Source: Doris montereyensis
Taxonomy: Eukaryota; Mollusca; Gastropoda; Nudibranchia; Dorididae
Direction: 5' to 3'
Assembly (NCBI GenBank): GCA_037039925.1
Contig: JAXRKP010000323.1
Coordinates: forward strand, 276,001-340,000
DNA: 64,000 bases
Positions 57,019-64,000 of this stretch are shown here, in pieces; position 1 is the first letter of the stretch; each line of letters starts with the position of its first letter. The notes below the pieces were generated by a model. The model saw nothing but the letters and a program-made list of their open reading frames with translations, made no database searches and was not told the origin of the DNA. Made by a program: the position numbers and the translations under genes.

Positions 57019-57188
57019 AGATAAAGAGTAGCTATTTTATTCTATCTAGAATCTAGATCTACACCTAGGCCTATATTGATTATGAATTAGATTCATGTTG
57101 CTCTAGATAAAGAGTCTAGCTATTTTATTCTATCTAGAATCTAGATCCACACCTAGGCCTATATTGATTATGAATTAGATTCATGTCC
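57019..57188 (+). repeat. ~86-bp direct duplication with CTAGAT
   Basis: AGATAAAGAGT...GCTATTTTATTCTATCTAGA...ACACCTAGGCCTATATTGAT occurs twice in tandem, few differences. Confidence 0.85.
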
Positions 57189-57439
57189 AGATCGTTGAAC
57201 ACTGTTTGTTGTCGGTATGGACCAAGTCTGAATAACCATTTTTGGCTATTGGGAACTGGGGTAGAGATCGCCGCAAGAGCGGAAGTCCGCAGGCCGGGTC
57301 CGAATAACCATTTTTGTCTATTGGGCACCCGGGTCCGAATAATCACAGCCAATGAGTGCACAAGATATGTTATTGATATTTTCAAACAAAAGATAAAGAG
57401 GCTGAAAGTGATAAGGATCTTGTCCTCCTTTCTTCTTTT

Positions 57440-58295
57440 GACAGGCTCTATCCGCATCACCTGATACGGTTAGACAAATTTTCTATCCGCATCACCTGAT
57501 ACGGTTAGACAAATTTTCTATCCGCATCACCTGATACGGTTAGACAAATTTTCTATCCGCATCACCTGATACGGTTAGACAAATTTTATAACCGCATCGT
57601 AAAGCACACACACGTTTTAATCTTTATCCAATCAACATTATGTCGCGCCATCGGCGTGGGATTTTTGAAGAATTTAGTCCAGAAGTGTCAGATATTGACA
57701 ATGAAAATGATGTTTTAGACAGAAATCCTGAATTTATTCCAAATATAACGGGAATACGGGCAGGAAGTAATAGTGAAACTGAAAGTAGTGAAAGCGAAGA
57801 TGTTCCAAGCACGAGAGGAGTTAAAAAAAAAGAAGAATTAATGAGACGACAGAGGAATTTGAACTTTTCCATGGGCGATTGCAGTGATATTGAGGACTCA
57901 GATTTGCCTAGCGACAGTCCTGTTGTTACTCAAAATAATGCCTGGAGTGCTGTCCCCCCCCCCCCCCCCCCCCCCCCACCAAAGACAATAGATCTTCGGG
58001 TTTGTGGGTTTTCTTTCCCTGTTTGCAGACATAACGAATGTTATTGTACTTGAAGATCGGAAACTTCGGATCATCCTTCTTGAGCAACGCCGCACTCAGC
58101 TTACAAAATTGAGTTTTCGTTTCTTTCTGATAGGTTTCCAACTTCGAGCGATAGAAAAACATCGCCGACTTTCAAACTCAAACTCGCCTCCATCTTGATT
58201 CGCTTTCGGTGAATGAATGAAACGTCTTGTCAGGCGTGCCAGCGCACTTCTTGTCAGGGGATGCGGATAGACAAAATTTTCTATCCGCATTAGTC
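57440..58295 (+). mobile_element. Candidate DNA transposon with acidic ORF
   Basis: The left side has four 35-bp copies of TCTATCCGCATCACCTGATA + CGGTTAGACAAATTT (57,453-57,595). The right side has the inverted CAGGGGATGCGGATAGACAA (58,255). Between them ATG at 57,640 opens 137 codons: MSRHRRGIFEEFSPEVSDID, an S/E/D-rich stretch (ETESSESEDVPST), KKKEELMRRQRNL, and a Pro run from a C19 tract. It resembles the disordered N-terminus of a transposase, but no catalytic domain is present. Confidence 0.5.
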
Positions 58296-58929
58296 ACTTT
58301 GTCTTCTTTTAGCATTGTCCTCTCCTCTTTATAGCTTAAAAGTTGTCTTTCATACATCTTTTTACAAGGCCTAAAGAGGAAAAGAAAATGTCGGATTTTT
58401 AAGAATCACTATCGTTGTTACAATGAGCTCTGTCCAGTGTTTAAAATGATGTACAACATTGGGTTTTTCGTCTAAAAACCAATGAGAAATGCCCTTTTGT
58501 ATATAACACTAACCACTCAGAGCAGGAACAAAATTTCCTCACTGAGAACCAGGGGCTGAGCAGCCACTGCGGCAGTGCCTTAGATCTACAGTATGAATAG
58601 TCATGAATGTAATGATATCAACATGAAAATGAAATGTTACCTAGATTTCTAGATCAATTTGAAATCCATCTAACCGTTATCAATCCAGTCTATTTCACAC
58701 GTCGACAGCGCTCGGTCGTTGAAGCTTAATACTAAAAATGAGCAGGATCTAGACCTAGATCTAGATCATAGGAATCCTTTTCTTCTTCAAAAGTTCAAAA
58801 CTACAAATCGGGTCGGGGGAAATCCCTGGAGCTATTTTTATTGGACCGTAGATAACTAAAATAGCAAACTGCGTCTAACAATAACACAATAATTATTGGT
58901 CTAACAATAATCGCCGATCTCCATCGTGA
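58296..58929. other. Unassigned spacer
   Basis: No element recognised; CTAGAT hexamers at 58,748-58,768. Confidence 0.4.
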
Positions 58930-59190
58930 ACGTGATCAGCTTAGCGCTGACCATTCTACATTGTGTTTTTTTAAAGAAATACCATAGTTCGTCCCTCCTC
59001 ACGTTGTCAAATGCCTTTTCTCTATCAATAAAACACATCCAAGTCAATATTTCTCTCAAGGAATTTTTCTATTATTTGTCTAATTGTAAATATGTGGTCT
59101 TGTACACTTCTTCCTGGTCTAAATCCCCTCTGGTGTTCTGCAATCTGATTCATTTTGATTTTGGAATTTTCTTTAGTGTATTATATTGTT
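58930..59190 (-). mobile_element. RTE-like LINE reverse-transcriptase fragment
   Basis: Minus strand pieces: QNTRGDLDQEE (degraded RGFRPGRS), IIEKFLERNIDLDV-like, and in the other frame CVLLIEKRHLTT / FIDREKAFDNVRRDE. The FID-EKAFD motif A of an RTE-type RT is recognisable across frame changes. Confidence 0.7.
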
Positions 59191-60089
59191 TACAAAGTGA
59201 GAAAGTTGTCACTTTCTAAATTTACTTCATTAGGCATGACCGCAAATCAGTTTTTTGTCTCTCCAGTTAATTGACGAATCCGAATAGTGCTGACAATATT
59301 TGTCACGACTGATAATCGTCTTTAATAAAAGCGGAAAGAAAAAACATTAAGTAAGGTTCCTGCAAGGCCATTATGACCCATAGAGCCGAAGCATATCCCG
59401 GTTTCTATAGCGTGAAGTGGAACAGGTCAAAATGATAACCTACTGGACAGGACGCTAGTCTGGGCAGATGTCATTATTCGGACCCGCGTCCCAATAGTGT
59501 GGGTGTTTATTCGGACCCGCATGTCCCAATAGTGTGTGTTTTATTTTTATTCGGACCCGGGTTTTTATTGGGACACACAGATCTAGAATATATGTCTAAA
59601 AATATTTTTTTAGAGAATTGAAGTTGAAGACACGTAATTTCAGTTTCAATCGTAGCGAAGCAATCTTGACGGCCTTGAGCGAAGTCGACTTCTATTTGTA
59701 GCGGTCATATTTCGTTCCGGAAAAAAAAAAGTAAACGGAAACCTTTCATAGTCATACCTTCCGATGAACTCATTTTCGGGAGCACGGGTCGCGATTTTTA
59801 TTACCCATTTTAAGTATTTTTTAATAGGTAAATATCCCAGTTGGTGCTACACTAAGTTATTAATGTTATGGAGTAAGCTACCGGGAAAGTTATTGGATTT
59901 TGGGACATGGGTGGTACCGGCACTTAAACAATAGATCTAATAATATTGTTCTGGGCATGCACGGTTTAGGTTAGGTTATGACGTCATTTTACATAAATAA
60001 ATAGTCCGTGTCCTAATAGGCCCAGCGTGTCCGAATAGTGTTGGTGTTTATTGGGACCCGGGTCCGAATAAACACTTCGAGTACTTTTA

Positions 60090-60236
60090 CTTATTCGCAC
60101 CTGTGTCGAATGGGTTAAATGCGTATGAAGTACCTTTCCCAAGGAACACAACGTCGAGGATAGCTTTGCTAGGTTCGAACCCTGGACCTCATGATCCTAA
60201 GTCCGGCAGCCTAACCACTCGGCCACCGACGCCACT
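60090..60236 (-). mobile_element. SINE family B copy
   Basis: Minus: GCGTCGGTGGCCGAGTGGTT (A box) and CCAGGGTTCGAACCTAGC (B box), then TTGTGTTCCTTGGGAAAGGT. Both Pol III boxes are well kept. Cut off at the GGGTCCGAATAA repeat. Confidence 0.75.
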
Positions 60237-60429
60237 ATCATCATTAGTGATGAATCCAAATTATTGGCACAAATTCGTCCCTTCTAATGATCGCCATTAA
60301 TGACAAGACCGAATAGTGCAGCCAATATGTGTCACTACTGATGATCGTCGTCAATGACGAATCCAAATGGACTGTTTTCTTGTTCTTGTACTTCATATCC
60401 TTTTTATTCTTCTTGTTTTTGTTGTTGCT

Positions 60430-60570
60430 ATTGTTGTTGTTGTTGTTGTTCTTCTTCGTCTTCTTCTTCTTCTTCTTCTTCTTCTTCTTCTTCTTCTTCT
60501 TCTTCTTCTTCTTCTTCTTCTTCTTCTTCTTCTTCTTCTTCTTCTTCTTCTTCTTCTTCTTCTTCTTCTA
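60430..60570 (+). repeat. (CTT)n microsatellite
   Basis: (TTG)n then about 35 uninterrupted CTT triplets. Open in all frames; not coding. Confidence 0.98.
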
Positions 60571-60844
60571 CGAATGTATCCGCTCTCCAAGGACTACTTG
60601 GAAGTCCTTGCCGCTTCCTATTTTAGGTTGGTTCAACACGGGTACCCGGAGTTCCCATTAGTTGATCCGCTATGGGTTGTGAAATCAAGCAAAACTTTCA
60701 TTAGAATACAGTCGCTGGATTTAATTTCTTGGCTTGGTACTTTAGGTTTATTGAACTTAGACATTTGATCAAAGTTTGGAAATTTCAATTTGTATAAACG
60801 TGACCACCATTTCGTTTTTTTAAAAAGTTTCTATTCTTTTAATT

Positions 60845-61105
60845 AATTTCACCAGCTGCAACTAAGGTGATCTGCGGAGTTTTGGTAGAACTGTTATTTT
60901 GTTCTGGACTGCCCAGCAAATAGTCATGAGATCATTACCGCACACAGTGTTGTGCTCTACACGGGACCCCTTTTTCATTGTCCGCCTCCGATAGAACTTA
61001 GGTGCCCATTCATCTCTCAAAAACTCTAGAAAATCTTTTAACCAACGGGGAAAAAAACCCCCCACTAGCTTTTGGTTGTTACCTTGTCTATAGACCACCG
61101 ACCCC
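60845..61105 (-). mobile_element. SINE family A copy
   Basis: Tail ...TTTCACCAGCTGCAACTAAG (minus: CTTAGTTGCAGCTGGTGAAA), body GCACACAGTGTTGTGCTCTA, degraded head near GACCACCGACCCC. Ends in a C-run at 61,102. Confidence 0.7.
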
Positions 61106-61560
61106 CCCCCCCCTCATTTCATGTTGTGGAAATGACGGAAGAGCCTGATTTGTGCACGTGCCATGACTCTTGTCATGTTTTACTGCAAATCCCAGAAATA
61201 GGTCTAGAGTTAAATATTTAGTACAGTGCTGTTTTGCCAACGTGTACACGTTTATCTTGTATAGTCTGCCGTCACTTTGTCAACCTGGCAACGCTATTGA
61301 TTAGTTTCAGAAATCGGATTTAATATCTCATTGTAGTGGAGGTCGCTGTATCATATTCTATTGTAGTTCGCCCTTTTTTCGTCTTCAATCCTGTTCAAGT
61401 AGAGAATGCCTGTTAAGGGTGGGGTGTTCTTCTTCTCTAGGATAGTATGTCACTTGGACCATAATATTAATATGGGTTATATAATTTAAAAACTATGTAC
61501 ATCTTCGTTTCTCTGGCACCTTGACATCAAAGTAGATATATTTTGGGAGGATATAGGCCT
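61106..61560. other. Unassigned spacer
   Basis: Nothing recognised. Confidence 0.4.
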
Positions 61561-61564
61561 AAGT

Positions 61565-62810
61565 CCTACACTACCACCACCACCACCACCTACACCATCA
61601 CCTACACCACCACCACCACCACCACTACCACCACCACCACCACCTACACCACCACCTACACCTACAACAACACCTACACCACCACCTACACTACCATCAC
61701 CATCACCACCTACACCACCACCTACACCACCACCTACACCTACACCACCACCTACACCTACACCACCACCTACCACCACCTACACCTACACCACCACCTA
61801 CACCTACACCACCACCTACCACCTACACCACCACCACCACCTACACCACCACCACCACCTACACATACACCACCACCACCTACACCACCTACACACATAC
61901 ACCTACATCACCACCTACCACCTACACCACTACCTACCACACTACACCACCACCACCACCTACACCACCTACACACCACCTACACCACCACCTACACCCA
62001 CCACCACCTACACCACCACCACCACCACCTACACCACCTACCACCACCTACACCACCACCACCACCACCTACACCACCTACACCTACCACCCACCACCTA
62101 CACCACCACCACCACCTACCACCTACACCACCACCTACACCACCACCACCTACACCACCACCACCACCACACTACACCACCACCTACCACCACCACCTAC
62201 CACCACCACCACCTACACCACCTACCACCACCACCACCACCACCACCTACACCACCCACCACCTACACCACCACCACCTACACCACCACCACCACCACCT
62301 ACACCACCACCACCTACACCACCACCACCACCTACACCACCACCACCACACCACCACCACCACCTACACCACCACCACCACCTACACCACCACCCTACAC
62401 CACCACCACCTACACCACCTACACCACCACCACCACCTACCACCTACACCACCACCACCTACACCACCTACACCACCTACACCACCACACCTACACCACC
62501 TACACCACCTACCACCTACACCACCTACACCACCACCACCACCTACACCACCTACACCACCACCACCACCTACACCACCTACACACCACCACCACCTACA
62601 CCACCTACACCACCTACACCACCTACACCACCACCACCTACACCACCTACACCACCTACACCACCTACACCACCTACACCACCTACACCACACCACCTAC
62701 ACCACCACCACCACCTACACCACCTACACCACCACCACCTACACCACCTACACCACCTACACCACACCATCACCACCACCTACACCACCACCACCTACAG
62801 GGAGAAAGAC
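61565..62810 (+). repeat. (CAC/CTA)n compound trinucleotide array, ~1.2 kb
   Basis: ACC and TAC triplets in irregular order (CACCACCTACAC...). Opens a 425-codon Thr/Pro/His/Tyr reading and Gly/Trp/Arg readings on the other strand; composition alone explains these. Confidence 0.97.
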
Positions 62811-62829
62811 GCTGAAGTAAGGTCCGAGA

Positions 62830-63130
62830 TTATCGCATCGGCGGACATGCAATAGGTCGTTACGTTGCCATTCATGCGGGGCGTCAAAAAACTGTCTTCA
62901 CAAACCTCCTTGTAGCTTTTCACGAGACGTTCGCACCCTTAGGACGGCAGGCGAAAAGAAAACCCCAAGCAGGTCAGATCTGTTCTCTGGCATGAGACAA
63001 CATCGGGAAGGTCTGCCTCGGACGTCACTTCAGCTTTTTGTTAAAGCGACTCGCAACATCGTTGAGGAAGCGAAGGATATCATTATATAGTGTGACAATT
63101 GTTCAGGACGAAACAAAATTGGTATTTGTT
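62830..63130 (+). pseudogene. Transposase-like relic (WHE...DNCSG motif family)
   Basis: Pieces over two or three frames: FTNLLVAFHETFAPLGRQAK, WHETTSGRSASDVTSAF, VKATRNIVEEAKDIII and CDNCSGRNKIG. The order FxxRLVAF-ETFAP...VLWHE--SGR---DV-SAF...D-CA-QNKNW is that of an uncharacterised, transposase-like family common in invertebrates (remembered; its formal name is not known to me). Stops and frame changes mark it as dead. Confidence 0.5.
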
Positions 63131-63412
63131 CAAAGTAGTAGTAGTACTTAATAATAATAATAATAGTTCTTTATTGTCCATAAATGGCAATTTGTTGTTT
63201 GGTTACACAGTTGAGACATAAATTTCACAGTTGAGACATAAATTACACAGTTGAGATATAAAAAAGCTACAAAACACACGCACGTCTTACACACACATAC
63301 AAACAACATTTACAACATAATCACATACACACACACTTCTAAGTACAAATGTGTAGGTACCTTTACAGACATAATGCGCATTATTCACAGTCCAATGGTT
63401 ACGAACACAACA

Positions 63413-63903
<491 letters not shown>

Positions 63904-64000
63904 TCTTCCAATGAATATTTACTAGAAGAATAGCAGTGTCATAATATTTGAGAAACTCCACTTTAACTAGACTTTGCTCTTACGGAGCGAGTAGTTCACT

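Larger units (their letters stand above)
57225..60075. mobile_element. Candidate composite element bounded by GGGTCCGAATAA repeats
   Basis: GGTCCGAATAAYCA at 57,298 and 57,341 (degenerate 57,226), and inverted TTATTCGGACCCG at 59,475, 59,508 and 59,557. A palindrome-like TTATTGGGACCCGGGTCCGA lies at 60,049. The ends look like subterminal inverted repeats of a DNA element. It encloses the 57,440-58,295 unit and a LINE piece. Confidence 0.4.

Noticed and set aside
61543..62820. 425-codon Thr/Pro/His/Tyr reading
   Set aside because: Explained fully by an ACC/TAC triplet array; the opposite strand is equally open.

Overview
The window looks like nuclear DNA from an animal, most likely a lophotrochozoan and probably a gastropod mollusc. 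The protein-coding parts are short exons with GT-AG junctions lost in AT-rich introns. The rest is dense in minisatellites, (CT)n/(GA)n tracts, tRNA-headed SINEs, LINE and DNA-transposon relics, and scattered CTAGAT hexamers. The species cannot be fixed from sequence alone.

Two cellular genes can be assembled exon by exon. The first, on the + strand (about 1,150 to 16,100), is the 3' third of SMC5, the coiled-coil ATPase of the SMC5/6 complex. Seven exons carry the C-terminal coiled coil and the ATPase tail (signature loop, Walker B, D-loop); the 5' part lies left of the window. The second, on the - strand (52,010 down to 32,974), is a complete CEP55-like gene. Nine coding exons give about 486 codons: an N-terminal coiled coil, an ESCRT/ALIX-binding-like segment, a NEMO/optineurin-type coiled coil, and a C-terminal CxxC...HxxxC zinc finger. 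SMC5 serves chromosome maintenance and CEP55 serves abscission; they converge tail to tail but nothing shows co-regulation.

Both genes carry single-base frame breaks, most of them in or beside homopolymers, while splice phases become consistent once each is discounted. The simplest explanation is residual indel error in a long-read assembly, not pseudogenisation.

Layout: 1-16,100 SMC5, with large intronic minisatellites, a nested DNA transposon at 2,740-5,435 and LINE pieces. 16,600-32,900 is an intergenic graveyard: piggyBac-like transposase relics, a 5'-truncated Ty3/gypsy element, LINE fragments on both strands, SINEs and satellites. 32,974-52,052 is CEP55, whose introns hold arrays, SINEs, two foldback elements and an interrupted LINE. 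52,450-64,000 holds LINE tails, SINEs, several candidate MITEs, a transposase-like relic at 62,830-63,130 and very long simple repeats.

The most unusual structures are two minisatellites built from SMC5 exon edges. One is an 81-bp array that repeats a splice acceptor plus the first codons of the next exon five times upstream of the real exon. The other is a 59-bp array that repeats the last codons and stop codon into the 3' UTR.
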